64,000 nt of DNA from Thermococcus indicus (GCF_006274605.1 NZ_CP040846.1:1929041-1993040), one strand, 5' to 3'; numbered from the stretch's first letter, positions 46,625-57,206 are shown. Numbers and translations are program-made. The notes: generated by a model from the sequence alone, not told the origin.

Positions 46625-47467
46625 ATGTACATACGTCCCTTTGATCCCTGGAAGGCGAAGCTCTGCACCTGCCCCTTCAAGTACACGCTGAACGTCTACA
46701 CCGGCTGCGACCACGCGTGCGTTTACTGCTACATAACCTCCTACATCCCCAACGCCTTCCGCGTGCGGACAAAGGAGGGGCTTCTGCCAAAACTGGAGCG
46801 TGAGCTGAGGCGTTTTAACCGGCGCCACATAATAGCGCTCTCCTACTCCTCGGACCCGTATCCAACCATTGAGCGCGAGCTGGGGGTAACCCGGAGCGTT
46901 CTCAAGCTCTTCAAACGCTACGACGTCCGCTGCCTGCTCCTCACGAAGTCGGAGGTCTTTGAGCGCGACCTGGACGTTCTGAGCGAGCTTAAGTGTGCCG
47001 TCGGGATAACGGTGACCACGGTGGATAAAAGGAAGGCGAAGCTGCTGGAGTCGAATGCTCCCTCCCCAAGGGCGAGAATCCGGGCGCTTGAGAGGGCCAA
47101 GGATGCTGGTATTCCAGTTTACGCCCGCATTGACCCCATAATACCGTTCTACACCTGGGAGGACTTCGAGGAGACGCTCGACGCCCTGAGCTTCGTGAGC
47201 CATATCACGGTCTCGACCCTCAAGCTGAGGCCAGATTCAAAGGGGAGGATGTTCGCTAAGTTTCCGGAGCTGATGGAGAGGCTCTGGCCCCTCTACGAGA
47301 GGGGGGAGAAGATTGGGGGATACCACTACCTGCCTCGCGAGCTGAGGTTTGAGATCCTAAGGGAAGCGGAGAGAAAGATTCTGGAAAGGGGAATCACGTT
47401 GGGGTCGTGTCGGGAGGGTTATCGGTCGTTTCCGAGCTGCGATGGCTCTCACCTTGTTCCTCCGTAA
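46625..47467 (+). CDS. Radical SAM protein (spore photoproduct lyase-like, SPL family)
   Basis: 280 residues. The radical SAM cluster is CDHACVYCY (CxxxCxxC, about residues 28-36), preceded by NVYTG. Two further cysteines near the start (LCTCP) are typical of the archaeal group. SYSSDPYPTIE and ITVTTVDKRKAKLLESNAPSP resemble SPL-family partial TIM barrels. The substrate is unknown; true spore photoproduct repair is not expected. ATG 46625 follows GGTG. The last 74 bp overlap the convergent amidotransferase gene. Confidence 0.88.
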   Translation: MYIRPFDPWKAKLCTCPFKYTLNVYTGCDHACVYCYITSYIPNAFRVRTKEGLLPKLERELRRFNRRHIIALSYSSDPYPTIERELGVTRSVLKLFKRYDVRCLLLTKSEVFERDLDVLSELKCAVGITVTTVDKRKAKLLESNAPSPRARIRALERAKDAGIPVYARIDPIIPFYTWEDFEETLDALSFVSHITVSTLKLRPDSKGRMFAKFPELMERLWPLYERGEKIGGYHYLPRELRFEILREAERKILERGITLGSCREGYRSFPSCDGSHLVPP

Positions 47468-48281
47468 TGGATGGGGCTTCTTCGATTTCCGCCTTCCCGA
47501 GCTTTTCCTTGAGCTCCGCCTCTATCTCGACCCTCTCAAGCTCGAGCCTCCTCGCCCGATACTCGGCCGCTGCCCTTACGAAGGCCTCGTACAGTCTCTC
47601 CATCTCGGGCAGGTATTCGGGCTGCCACTGGACCCCCATTATGAAACCCTCTGCATCCTCGGCGCCCTCTATTGCCTCTATCAGCCCATCGACCGCGTAC
47701 GCAACCGGCCGGATTCCCTCGCCCACCCTCTTGACGGCCTGGTGATGGAAGCTGTTCACCCGGAGATAGACCTCGTTGGTGCCCTCTATGTCCAGCTCGT
47801 CCTTGAGTATCCCGTAGAGCTTTGAGCTCATCTTTATCCTGACCCCGTGGACGCGCTGGCTTGGTCCTATGAGTTTGAGCTCCCAGTCGTGCTTTATTGC
47901 CTTGGGTATCTCGGTGAGGTCCTGGTAGAGGGTTCCGCCCAGGGCCACGTTTATGACCTGCATGCCCCTGCAGATACCGAGTATTGGAACACCCCTCTCA
48001 ACGGCCTTTTTCACGAGGCTTATCTCAAACTCGTCCCTGTCAACATCGACGTACTTGATGGCACCGGAGGGATCCTCCCCGTAGAAATGGGGGTGAACAT
48101 CGGGCCCCTCTATGAGAAGTACCCCATCGACGTGCTCCAGAACCTCGTCCGGTGAGGCGGCGGTGTTGAAAACCGCGGGGATTCCGCCGGCCGCCGCGAT
48201 CTTCTCGATGTGGGTTTTGTCCAGAAACAGTCTGTTCCTCGAGTGGTCAATCTGACCGATTATACCGATCAGCGGTTTCAT
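47394..48281 (-). CDS. Class I glutamine amidotransferase-like hydrolase (gamma-glutamyl hydrolase family)
   Basis: 295 residues. Catalytic Cys in LGICRGMQVINVALGG, His and Glu in GVQWQPEYLP region with NSFHHQAVK, as in the gamma-glutamyl-gamma-aminobutyrate hydrolase (PuuD-like) group. A charged C-terminal extension of about 60 residues (VEIEAELKEKLGKAEIEEAP...) is unusual and overlaps the radical SAM gene in antisense. GGTGATAGTC precedes ATG 48281. A palindrome AACTGCAGTT (48294-48303) sits between ribosome site and TATA box and may be an operator. Confidence 0.88.
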   Translation of the reverse strand: MKPLIGIIGQIDHSRNRLFLDKTHIEKIAAAGGIPAVFNTAASPDEVLEHVDGVLLIEGPDVHPHFYGEDPSGAIKYVDVDRDEFEISLVKKAVERGVPILGICRGMQVINVALGGTLYQDLTEIPKAIKHDWELKLIGPSQRVHGVRIKMSSKLYGILKDELDIEGTNEVYLRVNSFHHQAVKRVGEGIRPVAYAVDGLIEAIEGAEDAEGFIMGVQWQPEYLPEMERLYEAFVRAAAEYRARRLELERVEIEAELKEKLGKAEIEEAPSITEEQGESHRSSETTDNPPDTTPT

Positions 48282-48347
48282 GACTATCACCTTAACTGCA
48301 GTTCTAAGAAGGGGATAAAAAGCTTTGCGAAAGGAAAAGAAGAGTGG

Positions 48348-49589
48348 TCAGCCCTTGAGGGCCTTCATCTCTTCCTCTATGACCTCGGCGAGCCTCTTGA
48401 CGCCCTCGCGTATCTTCTCCTCGGGCACGTAGGTGAAGTTCAGGCGCATCGTGTTCTTGACGTCACGGTGGGCGAAGAACGCCTCACCGGGAACGTAGGC
48501 GACGCCCTTGGAGACGGCTTTCTCCATCATGAGCTTGGTGTCGATGCCCTCCGGAAGGGTGACCCAGATGAACATTCCTCCCTCGGGCTTGGTCCACCTG
48601 ACGCCCTCGGGCATGTACTCCTCGAGGGCCTCGAGCATCGCGTCCCTGCGCGGCTTGTAGAACTCGATTATCTTCGGTATCTGCTCGTCGAGGTAGCCCT
48701 CCTCAACGTACTTCCAGGCGATGAGCTGCGCGAGAGTGTTGGCGCAGAGGTCAACGGCCTGTTTGGCTATCTCCATCTTCCTTATGAAGTGCGGGTGTGC
48801 CGCTATCCATCCGAGCCTGAATCCTGGTGCGAGTATCTTTGAGAACGTTCCGAGGTACATGACGCGGCCCTCGTCGTCGAAGTGCTTGATCGGCGGGATG
48901 GGCTCCCCGGAGTAGCGAAGCTCGCTGTACGGGCTGTCCTCAATGATAAGGAAGTCGTATTCCCTCGCGAGCTCGATGAGCCTCTTCCTCCTGTCAAGGC
49001 TCATGGTGACGCCCATCGGGTTCTGGAAAGTTGAGACCGTGTAAACGAATTTGATCTTCTTGCCCTCGGCGTTGAGCTTTCTGAGCTTCTCCTCAAGGAG
49101 GTCGACCATCATTCCGTTGTCGTCCATCGGGATGCTGATGAACTCGGGGTCGTAGTACTTGAACGCGTTGAGGGCGGCGAGGTAGGTCGGTCCCTCGACG
49201 ACTATGAGGTCGCCAGGATTGATGAACGTTCTTCCGATGAGGTCGAGGGCCTGCTGGCTGCCGGCGACCATCATTATCTCAACCTTGCTGGTTGGAATAC
49301 CGTAGCGCTTCTCCATCCAGTCCGCGAGGGTGAGGCGGAGCGGGGTGAAGCCCTTGGTGGTACCGTACTGCAAAGCTTTGTCGGCGTGGTGGGTGAGAAC
49401 GTCCTGGGCTATCTCCTTGATCTTCTCAACCGGGAAGGTCTCCGGGGCGGGGAGGCCGCCGGCGAGTGAGATAACGTCCGAGCTCTCGACGAGCTTGAGA
49501 AGCTCCCTTATCTCGGATGCCTTCATTGATTTGGCCTTATCGGAGAAGTACGTTTCAAAGTCCAGTGAACCTGAACCCAGCTTGCGCAT
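48348..49589 (-). CDS. PLP-dependent class I aminotransferase (LysN/2-aminoadipate or multi-substrate type)
   Basis: 413 residues. Pyridoxal-phosphate lysine in GTFSKILAPGFRLGW, Asn/Asp/Tyr contacts in QNPMGVTMS and EDSPYSELRYSG, and a substrate Arg in MRLNFTY. Resembles the Thermococcales multiple-substrate/LysN-like aminotransferases acting on aromatic, branched or 2-aminoadipate substrates. ATG 49589 is chosen because GGAGG sits 8 bases before it. Minus-strand TATA GATTTATAACC at about 49676-49686, with a perfect dyad 25 bp further upstream (49711-49726). Confidence 0.9.
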   Translation of the reverse strand: MRKLGSGSLDFETYFSDKAKSMKASEIRELLKLVESSDVISLAGGLPAPETFPVEKIKEIAQDVLTHHADKALQYGTTKGFTPLRLTLADWMEKRYGIPTSKVEIMMVAGSQQALDLIGRTFINPGDLIVVEGPTYLAALNAFKYYDPEFISIPMDDNGMMVDLLEEKLRKLNAEGKKIKFVYTVSTFQNPMGVTMSLDRRKRLIELAREYDFLIIEDSPYSELRYSGEPIPPIKHFDDEGRVMYLGTFSKILAPGFRLGWIAAHPHFIRKMEIAKQAVDLCANTLAQLIAWKYVEEGYLDEQIPKIIEFYKPRRDAMLEALEEYMPEGVRWTKPEGGMFIWVTLPEGIDTKLMMEKAVSKGVAYVPGEAFFAHRDVKNTMRLNFTYVPEEKIREGVKRLAEVIEEEMKALKG

Positions 49590-49710
49590 GAGTTTTTCCT
49601 CCACTTCCGTTCCCCCCATTAAATGCACACTTTTGAGCACGTCACCAATTCTATACACTTAACGATGGCGGCGATTGGTTATAAATCTTTCTGCAATGGT
49701 CGTTAGGGTG

Positions 49711-49726
49711 GTTTACAAATGTAAAC
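49711..49726. promoter_or_regulatory. Palindromic operator-like site between aminotransferase and R15P isomerase genes
   Basis: GTTTACAAATGTAAAC: 7-bp arms GTTTACA/TGTAAAC around AA. It lies about 25 bp upstream of the aminotransferase TATA box and about 65 bp upstream of the isomerase TATA box (CCTATAAACC, about 49790). The regulator is unknown; an Lrp-type protein is one candidate. Confidence 0.5.
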
Positions 49727-49830
49727 TAAACCCTGTGGGTTCTTTTCAGAACATCAACGAACCTAAACCTCCACCGGTGAACATAAAAACACCTATAAAC
49801 CCTCCCGACATAATATGGGGCTACCAGTAA

Positions 49831-50811
<981 letters not shown>

Positions 50812-50867
50812 TGGCTTTCCCGGTCTCTTTATTTTCATGCCATGGAAATATGGAAAGTGAAAGGGCC

Positions 50868-51710
50868 TTAACCCTCGATGCTTCCCGCGGTGAAGGCTTC
50901 CGCGTAGGCTTTCACGGTTTTCTCATCGCCCATTATCATGAGGACTCTCACCAGATCCATGCCCTTGGCCTCAGAGAATTCGACGTAGAGGTAATCGTCG
51001 CCTCTGCGATACATTGTTGCCCCCAGAGGCATGAGATGCTCATTGCTACCCGATATATCCCAGGAAGGGACTTGTACAAATCCCGCTGACTTTACGGCAT
51101 CATCGACCTTGGCCATTAGTGTTTCAATTGAACACGTGCACTTCACTTTAACGTCTTCGAACTTCACGGGGCCGCCCCACGCTATCGACTCGTAAACCCT
51201 AAATTCCCCTTCTTTGGTTGGGACAACATAGTAGGCGAGGTAAACTTTGCCAGCGGGAGCCAGGGAGCTCTTTAGTTTCTGTGGGGTCACCTCACGCGGT
51301 CCGTTGCAGTCCACATGGTTGAGCACCGGCCACAGGAGTAGGTATCCCGGTTCCCTGAGATCGACAAGCCCGCTCTGTCCCTGGAGCACACATGGGGGTT
51401 TAATACCCAGTTCCTCGGTCCAGTTGCTCTCCTCGGTGAATATCTGGGGGCCTCCTTGGGGAGGACTTTCGTTTATCACCATTCCCCTCAGGTACATCTC
51501 CGCGAAATGCACGGCCGTTCCGTTCTGGTGGTACTCGACGACGTCCATTCCTTCGTCCGCGAACATAACGTGAACCGCCGGACACTCGATTTTTGTCTCT
51601 GACTTCTCCAGAAGACAGCTTTTTTGGCCCCGTTCCTCCCTTGCAAAATAAAAAAGCAACAAGATGACGAGGAATCCAGTAAATAGAAGAGCCAAGCGTT
51701 TGGACTCCAT
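50868..51710 (-). CDS. Exported/membrane-anchored hypothetical protein, paralogue B
   Basis: 280 residues, N-terminal hydrophobic helix (LALLFTGFLVILLLFYFA), then an external domain with cysteines (SCLLEK, ECPAV, PCVLQG, KCTCSIETL). Shares with paralogue A (44466) the order of elements, the CTC-x(I/V)E segment and an almost identical C-terminus. ATG 51710 has GGGAGGTG upstream; the longer frame reads through the promoter. Unknown function; presumably the two act at the cell surface in a similar role. Confidence 0.75.
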   Translation of the reverse strand: MESKRLALLFTGFLVILLLFYFAREERGQKSCLLEKSETKIECPAVHVMFADEGMDVVEYHQNGTAVHFAEMYLRGMVINESPPQGGPQIFTEESNWTEELGIKPPCVLQGQSGLVDLREPGYLLLWPVLNHVDCNGPREVTPQKLKSSLAPAGKVYLAYYVVPTKEGEFRVYESIAWGGPVKFEDVKVKCTCSIETLMAKVDDAVKSAGFVQVPSWDISGSNEHLMPLGATMYRRGDDYLYVEFSEAKGMDLVRVLMIMGDEKTVKAYAEAFTAGSIEG

Positions 51711-52041
51711 CAGGGCACCTCCCGTGAAGGTTGGAGCAGACCCGCTCCTCACGCTTTTGACCCGGGGAGCTTCCAGGTCTGTAAACCGGGTCCGGGTGAA
51801 ATTTTTATTACGTAAAGTGATGTCGAAATATTTAAGCGTTTCTTTCATTAACAGTAACAAGCTGCATATGACATAGTTATACAGTGTGGAATCCTAAGCC
51901 ATTGCGCATACATAAAAACTGGACCAATTTGGTTCTCAATTGCCCGCATGCATTTATGTTAATACCGAACGAACACACGCAAGGGTTTAAAACTCCCAAC
52001 CCTTTTATACTTCGGAAACAAAAACTGAGAGGGTGATGATG
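51711..52041. other. 331-bp divergent intergenic region
   Basis: Holds the ribosome site and promoter of the exported protein on the left and of nop5 on the right (TATA TTTTATAC, 52003-52010). An inverted pair GACCCGG (51759-51765)/CCGGGTC (51786-51792) could form a hairpin in the leader of the exported protein. The middle (51800-51990) is AT-rich without a convincing gene or RNA. Confidence 0.55.
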
Positions 52042-53316
52042 ATGAAAGCGTACCTTGCCGAGAACGTCAGGGGCATCTACGCCTTTGACGAGAGCGGTAA
52101 TCTCATTGATCAGAGGGTCTTCTCCGGAAGGCCGGAAGCGAGCCTTGACAAGCTCCTGAAGGGCGAGCCAAGCGACGAGCTGGTTTCTTTCCTCGACGAG
52201 CTTAGGGAGAGGGGCTACGACGAGTTTGTGGTGGAAGACTCCGAACTGGGGAGGGCGCTGAAGGAGCTCGGCTACAACGCAACCGCCGAGTTCCCGAACA
52301 TCGCCGGAGAGAAGCTCCGCTCAAGCCCGGAGGAGTTCCTCGGCGAGAACTGGTTCGACGAGTACTTTGGGGTTGGCGTTGCCCTGACCAGGCTCCGCAT
52401 ACAGGAGCAGAGCGGAGCAAGGGACAAGATGATAATCCAGGCCATCGAGGCCCTTGACGATATAGACAAGGTCACCAACCTTCTCGTCTCCAGGCTGAGG
52501 GAGTGGTACGGCCTGCACTTCCCGGAGCTCGATGAGATACTCCCGAGGCACGAGCAGTACGTGGCGTTCGTCAAGACCGTTGGCTCGAGGGACAACGTCA
52601 GCGAGGAGAGGCTCAGGAGCCTTGGTTTCCCGGATTCCAAGGTGGAGAAGATACTGAAGGCTGCTGAAAAGTCAATGGGCGCTCCGCTCGGCAAGTTCGA
52701 CAGCGACATCATAATGAAACTGGCCAGCGAGATAAACGACCTCTACAAGCTCAGGAAGGAGATAGAGGACTACCTGGAGACGGCCATGGACGAGGTCGCA
52801 CCGAACCTGAAAGCTTTGGTCGGCGCCAAGCTCGCCGCCCGCCTTATGAGCCTCGCGGGGGGACTCAAGGAGCTCGCCATAATGCCCGCATCGACGATAC
52901 AGGTCCTCGGTGCAGAGAAGGCCCTCTTCAGGCACCTGAGGAGCGGTGCCAAACCTCCGAAGCACGGCGTCATCTTCCAGTATCCAGCTATAAACCGCTC
53001 GCCGTGGTGGCAGAGGGGTAAGATCGCGAGAGCTTTGGCAGGAAAGCTCGCTATAGCGGCGCGCGTTGACTACTTCTCCGGCGAGTACATAGCAGAGGAG
53101 CTGAAACAGGAGATAGAGCAGCGCATCCAGGAGATAAAGCAGAAGTACCCGAACCCGCCCAAGAGGAAGGCCAAGCCGGAAAAGAAGAAAAAGAAGAAGT
53201 TCAAGGGGAAGGAAAAGCGGGGCAAGGGCTTCGGCGGCAAGAAGAAGGAAAAGGCCGGAAAGGGTAAGAAGGGCGAGAAGGGCGGAAAGAAAAAGAAGAA
53301 GGGCGGCAAGAGGTGA
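52042..53316 (+). CDS. nop5: Nop5 (Nop56/58), C/D sRNP core protein
   Basis: 424 residues. N-terminal fibrillarin-binding domain, a central coiled coil (about 120-250), and the NOP domain with LVGAKLAARLMSLAGGL and ASTIQVLGAEKALFRHL, which binds the L7Ae-kink-turn RNP. The C-terminal about 50 residues are a Lys/Gly-rich tail of low complexity. With fibrillarin and L7Ae it methylates rRNA guided by C/D sRNAs such as the one at 10168. GAGGGTG precedes; ATG 52042 gives best spacing among three ATGs in a row. Confidence 0.96.
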   Translation: MKAYLAENVRGIYAFDESGNLIDQRVFSGRPEASLDKLLKGEPSDELVSFLDELRERGYDEFVVEDSELGRALKELGYNATAEFPNIAGEKLRSSPEEFLGENWFDEYFGVGVALTRLRIQEQSGARDKMIIQAIEALDDIDKVTNLLVSRLREWYGLHFPELDEILPRHEQYVAFVKTVGSRDNVSEERLRSLGFPDSKVEKILKAAEKSMGAPLGKFDSDIIMKLASEINDLYKLRKEIEDYLETAMDEVAPNLKALVGAKLAARLMSLAGGLKELAIMPASTIQVLGAEKALFRHLRSGAKPPKHGVIFQYPAINRSPWWQRGKIARALAGKLAIAARVDYFSGEYIAEELKQEIEQRIQEIKQKYPNPPKRKAKPEKKKKKKFKGKEKRGKGFGGKKKEKAGKGKKGEKGGKKKKKGGKR

Positions 53317-53321
53317 GGTAG

Positions 53322-54002
53322 ATGAGGATTAAGAAGGGCAAGTTCCCCGGTGTTTACGTCTTCGTTGATGAGGACGGGAGTGAGAGGATAGCCACCAAGA
53401 ACCTCGTTCCGGGCCAGAAGGTCTACGGCGAGAGGCTGATAAAGTCCGAGGGTGAGGAGTACAGGATATGGAATCCGAGCAGGTCGAAGCTCGGTGCGGC
53501 CATACTGAACGGTCTCGAGAACTTCCCGATAAAGCCAGGCTCAAAGGTTCTCTACCTCGGAGTCGCGAGCGGAACCACCGCCAGCCACGTCAGCGACGTC
53601 GTTGGCTGGGAGGGTAAGGTATTCGGCGTTGAGTTCTCCCCGCGCGTCCTGAGGGAGCTGGTGCCCCTTGTGGAGGAGCGCAGGAACCTCGTCCCGATAC
53701 TCGGCGACGCCACCAAGCCGGAAGGTTACCGCGCACTCGTGCCGAAGGTTGACGTTATCTTCGAGGACGTCGCCCAGCCGACGCAGGCAAAGATACTCAT
53801 AGACAACGCCAGGGTCTTCCTGAAGAGCGGCGGCTACGCCATGATAAGCGTCAAGAGCAGGAGCATCGACGTCACCAAGGAGCCCGAGCAGGTCTTCAAG
53901 GAGGTCGAGAGGGAGCTCTCCGAGTACTTCGAGGTCGTTGAGAGGCTTTCGCTCGAGCCCTACGAGAAGGATCACGCGCTGTTCGTCGTGAGGAAACCGT
54001 GA
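53322..54002 (+). CDS. flpA: Fibrillarin-like rRNA/tRNA 2'-O-methyltransferase
   Basis: 226 residues. S-adenosylmethionine fold with [46 protein letters not shown] and [12 protein letters not shown]; the K-D-K-H-type catalytic residues fit the family. Catalytic subunit of C/D sRNPs. It follows nop5 by 5 bases with a GGTGAGG ribosome site, the usual archaeal nop5-fibrillarin operon. Confidence 0.96.
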   Translation: MRIKKGKFPGVYVFVDEDGSERIATKNLVPGQKVYGERLIKSEGEEYRIWNPSRSKLGAAILNGLENFPIKPGSKVLYLGVASGTTASHVSDVVGWEGKVFGVEFSPRVLRELVPLVEERRNLVPILGDATKPEGYRALVPKVDVIFEDVAQPTQAKILIDNARVFLKSGGYAMISVKSRSIDVTKEPEQVFKEVERELSEYFEVVERLSLEPYEKDHALFVVRKP

Positions 54003-54021
54003 TTCTTCGGGGGAGCAGGGA

Positions 54022-54465
54022 ATGGATTGGGGTTTGATTACCCCCATCTTTCCCGTTTTGCTGCCCTTTTTGTTCATAACCCTCTTTGTGGTCCTCAGGA
54101 TAAAGAGGGAGTTCGATGAATACGTCCCCATGAGGATTGCCGTCAGAATGGGTGTGAAGAACAGAAAAGTGCTGATAGAGACCCGGAAGAAACGCTTTGA
54201 GATAGCGGTGAAGGACTTCAGAGAGGCCTCTTCAAAGGAGGTTCTGGAGGTCAGGATCAACGGCCTCTCGTTCGGGAAGTACAGGCTCGGTCTCTACAAG
54301 GGCCCCTACGGCTACGTCGAGTCGTATGCCACCTCGGACTCTGGAATCCTAATAGACGGTGAGGAGGGAAAGAGGTACTTTCTTGCCTTCAAGAACGTTG
54401 GGGAGCTCGTGGAAATGCTGGGAACTGGAGAGGGAACTGGAGGAGTTATCTCCGTGAAGTCATGA
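54022..54465 (+). CDS. Hypothetical membrane-anchored protein
   Basis: 147 residues. An N-terminal hydrophobic helix (LITPIFPVLLPFLFITLFVVL) then a basic turn and a soluble beta-rich domain of about 110 residues (MRIAVRMGVKNRKVLIETRKKRFEIAV; ILIDGEEGKRYFLAFKNVGELVEML). It begins 19 bp after flpA and may be cotranscribed, but nothing links it to RNA modification. I do not recognise the family; it resembles small PH-like membrane proteins only in general layout. Confidence 0.7.
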   Translation: MDWGLITPIFPVLLPFLFITLFVVLRIKREFDEYVPMRIAVRMGVKNRKVLIETRKKRFEIAVKDFREASSKEVLEVRINGLSFGKYRLGLYKGPYGYVESYATSDSGILIDGEEGKRYFLAFKNVGELVEMLGTGEGTGGVISVKS

Positions 54466-54576
54466 ACGTTTCTATCGCTAATCGTCGAAAAACCCTTTTA
54501 CTTTCACCGAAAGGCTTTTATAACTCGCTCCTGAACCATAGCCGAAGTCACGTTCAGCTTTTGTGGGTGATGCACC

Positions 54577-55629
54577 ATGAAAAAGCTCCTGAAGCCAAGG
54601 CGCGAAGTCGGCATCGTCGGCTACGGTGCCTACGTTCCGATGTATAGAATCAAGGCCGAAGAGATAGGACGCGTTTGGGGAGTTTCCAGCTTCCCGATAC
54701 AGGAGAAGGCCGTTCCCGGTCTCGACGAGGACGCGCTCACGATAGGAATTGAGGCCGCGAGAAACGCCCTCAGGAGGGCTAAGATAGACCCGGCGCTCAT
54801 CAGGGCCGTCTGGTTCGGAAGCGAGAGCAAGCCCTACGCGGTCAAGCCAACTGGCACGGTCATAGCCGAGGCAATCGGCGCCACGCCGGATGTAAGCACC
54901 GCCGATTTTGAGTTCGCCTGTAAAGCGGGAACCGAGGCTCTGCAGACCGCTATAGGTTTCGTTGGCTCGGAGATGGCCGACTACGCCATGGCCATTGGAG
55001 CGGACACCGCCCAGGGAAGGCCCGGCGACCATCTGGAGTTCACCGCGGGAGCGGGTGGAGCGGCCTTCATAGTCGGCGAGAAGAGCAGCGAGACCGTTGC
55101 CTACTTCGAGGGAAGCTATTCGTACGTTACCGACACGCCGGACTTCTGGAGGAGACAGCACGAGCACTACCCGAGGCACGGAAACAGGTTCACCGGCGAG
55201 CCTGCCTACTTCCACCACATAGTCAACGCGGCCAAAACCCTCATGGAGGAGCTAGGTCTCACCGTGGACGACTTCGACTACGCTGTCTTCCACCAGCCGA
55301 ACGTCAAGTTCCCGCTCACTGTTGCCAAAATCCTTGGAATCCCGAAGGAGAAGGTTCTCCCCGGCCTGCTCACCGGAATAATCGGAAACACCTACAGCGG
55401 CGCAACGATGGTCGGTGTTTCAGCGGTTCTTGACATAGCCAAGCCCGGCGACAGGATCCTGTGGGTTTCCTTCGGCTCCGGCGCTGGAAGCGACGCCTTC
55501 AGCATAGTCGTTCAGGACGCCATCGAGGAGAAGCGCGAGCTGGCTCCGAAGACCATGGACTACGTGAACAGGAAGAAGTACATAGACTACGCCCTCTACG
55601 CGAAGGCGAGGAGGAAGTACATCCTGTGA
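54577..55629 (+). CDS. Hydroxymethylglutaryl-CoA synthase
   Basis: 350 residues, archaeal length. Catalytic Cys115 in [13 protein letters not shown], the [24 protein letters not shown] segment, and His in [10 protein letters not shown]. Condenses acetoacetyl-CoA with acetyl-CoA to HMG-CoA for mevalonate and isoprenoid lipids. First gene of an operon with thiolase and the DUF35 protein, which in archaea form one complex that passes acetoacetyl-CoA directly. TATA GCTTTTATAACTC at about 54512, GGTGATG before the ATG. Confidence 0.95.
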   Translation: MKKLLKPRREVGIVGYGAYVPMYRIKAEEIGRVWGVSSFPIQEKAVPGLDEDALTIGIEAARNALRRAKIDPALIRAVWFGSESKPYAVKPTGTVIAEAIGATPDVSTADFEFACKAGTEALQTAIGFVGSEMADYAMAIGADTAQGRPGDHLEFTAGAGGAAFIVGEKSSETVAYFEGSYSYVTDTPDFWRRQHEHYPRHGNRFTGEPAYFHHIVNAAKTLMEELGLTVDDFDYAVFHQPNVKFPLTVAKILGIPKEKVLPGLLTGIIGNTYSGATMVGVSAVLDIAKPGDRILWVSFGSGAGSDAFSIVVQDAIEEKRELAPKTMDYVNRKKYIDYALYAKARRKYIL

Positions 55630-55639
55630 GGTGGTTGAG

Positions 55640-56800
55640 ATGAGGAAGGCAGTCATAATCGGTGCCGGTATGACCCCCGTTGGTGAGCACTGGAAGCTCG
55701 GATTGAGGGACCTCGCAGTCGAGGCGCTCCTCAACGCTATGGACGATGCCGGGATAGACAGGGTCGATTCACTCTACGTTGGAAACATGGTTTCCGGCCC
55801 CTTCGTGGAGCAGGAGAACCTCGGCGCGCTCATAGCCGATTGGGCAGGACTCGGGAACATCCCGGCCGTTAAAATCGAAGCAGCATGTGCCAGCGGCGGT
55901 GCCGCCGTTCAGGAGGGAGTCAAGGCAGTCCTCAGCGGACTCGAAGATGTGGTGGCTGTAGTTGGCGTCGAGAAGATGACCGATGCCTGGCCGAGCGACG
56001 CGACCCGCTATTTGGCCTACGCGGCCGACGCCGAGTGGGAGCTCTTCCACGGGGCGAGCTTCGTAGCTCTGAACGCCCTCATCATGCGCTACTACATGAA
56101 GGCCTACGGCTACACCGAGGAGGATCTGGCGCTCTTCGCGGTCAACGCCCACGCCAACGGTGCCAGGAACCCCTACGCCATGTTCAAGCGCCCGATTAAG
56201 GTCGAAACCGTCCTCAAGAGCCCCTACGTTGCCGACCCGCTCAAGCTCTTCGACGCCTCGCCCGTCAGCGACGGTGCGGCATCGGTGATAATCACCACGC
56301 CCGAGAAGGCCAAAGAACTAGGCGTTCCGAAGGAGAAGTGGGTAGAGGTTGCCGGAATGGGGCGCGCCATAGACACCATAAGCCTCGCCAGCAGGGAGGA
56401 CCTCCTTGTTCTGAAGGCCGCCAAAGTCGCTGCCGAAAGGGCCTATAAGATGGCCGGAGTTACCGCTAAGGATATCGACTTCTTCGAGGTTCACGACGCC
56501 TTCACCGTCATGGCCGCGCTCAGTCTCGAGGCCCTCGGCGTTGCCGGGAAGGGCGAAGGCGCCAAACTCGCCAAGGAGGGACAGATAGCCATTGACGCAG
56601 ACTACCCGATACAGACCATGGGAGGCCTCAAGGCGAGAGGTCATCCGGTCGGAGCCACGGGAGTTTACCAGACGGTCGAAGCTGTCCTCCAGCTCCGCGG
56701 CGAGGCGCCGAGCCAGGTGCCGGATGCCGAGATTGGCCTGACCCAGAACATAGGTGGAACCGGTTCGAACATAACCGTTAACGTCTTTAGGAGGGTCTGA
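55640..56800 (+). CDS. Acetyl-CoA acetyltransferase (thiolase) of the HMG-CoA synthase complex
   Basis: 386 residues. Active-site Cys83 in IEAACASGGAAV, His in VHDAFTV and in GLKARGHPVGATG. The typical C-terminal Cys loop of biosynthetic thiolases is replaced by TQNIGGTGSN, as in the archaeal SCP2-thiolase-like group. Makes acetoacetyl-CoA for the adjacent synthase. ATG 55640 has GAGGTGG upstream; the in-frame GTG at 55631 is part of it. One base separates it from the DUF35 gene. Confidence 0.94.
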   Translation: MRKAVIIGAGMTPVGEHWKLGLRDLAVEALLNAMDDAGIDRVDSLYVGNMVSGPFVEQENLGALIADWAGLGNIPAVKIEAACASGGAAVQEGVKAVLSGLEDVVAVVGVEKMTDAWPSDATRYLAYAADAEWELFHGASFVALNALIMRYYMKAYGYTEEDLALFAVNAHANGARNPYAMFKRPIKVETVLKSPYVADPLKLFDASPVSDGAASVIITTPEKAKELGVPKEKWVEVAGMGRAIDTISLASREDLLVLKAAKVAAERAYKMAGVTAKDIDFFEVHDAFTVMAALSLEALGVAGKGEGAKLAKEGQIAIDADYPIQTMGGLKARGHPVGATGVYQTVEAVLQLRGEAPSQVPDAEIGLTQNIGGTGSNITVNVFRRV

Positions 56801-56801
56801 A

Positions 56802-57206
56802 ATGGCGCGCCCGATGCAGGTTTCCCGCTACTGGAGGCACTTCCGCGAGAAGTACATGCTCATAGGCGGAAAGTGCGAGAACGGCCACGTGCACTTCCCG
56901 AAGAGGTCTGTCTGCCCGGTCTGCGGCTCGAGGAAGATCGAGGAAATCGAGCTGAGCGGTAGGGGCAAGGTCCTCAGCTGGACCATCGTCAGGAACCCGC
57001 CCAGCGGCTTCGAGTACTACAAGCCCTTCCCCCTCGCTCTGGTTGAGCTTGAAGAGGGACCCGTCGTCCTCGCCCAGCTGACAGATGTCGACCCCGAGGA
57101 GATAGACTTCGGAATGGAGGTCGAGGTCGTCACCAAGAAGATAAGGGAGTTCGAGGAGGACGGAATAATCCTCTACGGCTACAAGTTCAGGCCTCCGGTG
57201 GAGTGA
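56802..57206 (+). CDS. DUF35 OB-fold/zinc-ribbon protein of the thiolase-HMGCS complex
   Basis: 134 residues. An N-terminal helix (PMQVSRYWRHFREKY), a rubredoxin-like zinc ribbon (GKCENGH...CPVCGS), and an OB fold (GKVLSWTIV...). In archaea this protein bridges thiolase and HMG-CoA synthase and holds the shared CoA site, allowing the unfavourable thiolase reaction to proceed. Placement and motifs agree with that role. It has its stop 59 bp before the EamA gene. Confidence 0.94.
   Translation: MARPMQVSRYWRHFREKYMLIGGKCENGHVHFPKRSVCPVCGSRKIEEIELSGRGKVLSWTIVRNPPSGFEYYKPFPLALVELEEGPVVLAQLTDVDPEEIDFGMEVEVVTKKIREFEEDGIILYGYKFRPPVE

Noticed and set aside
48294-48303. Palindrome AACTGCAGTT before the glutamine amidotransferase gene
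   Set aside because: Only 10 bp, expected by chance in a 64-kb window; noted in the gene entry but too weak for a separate site.
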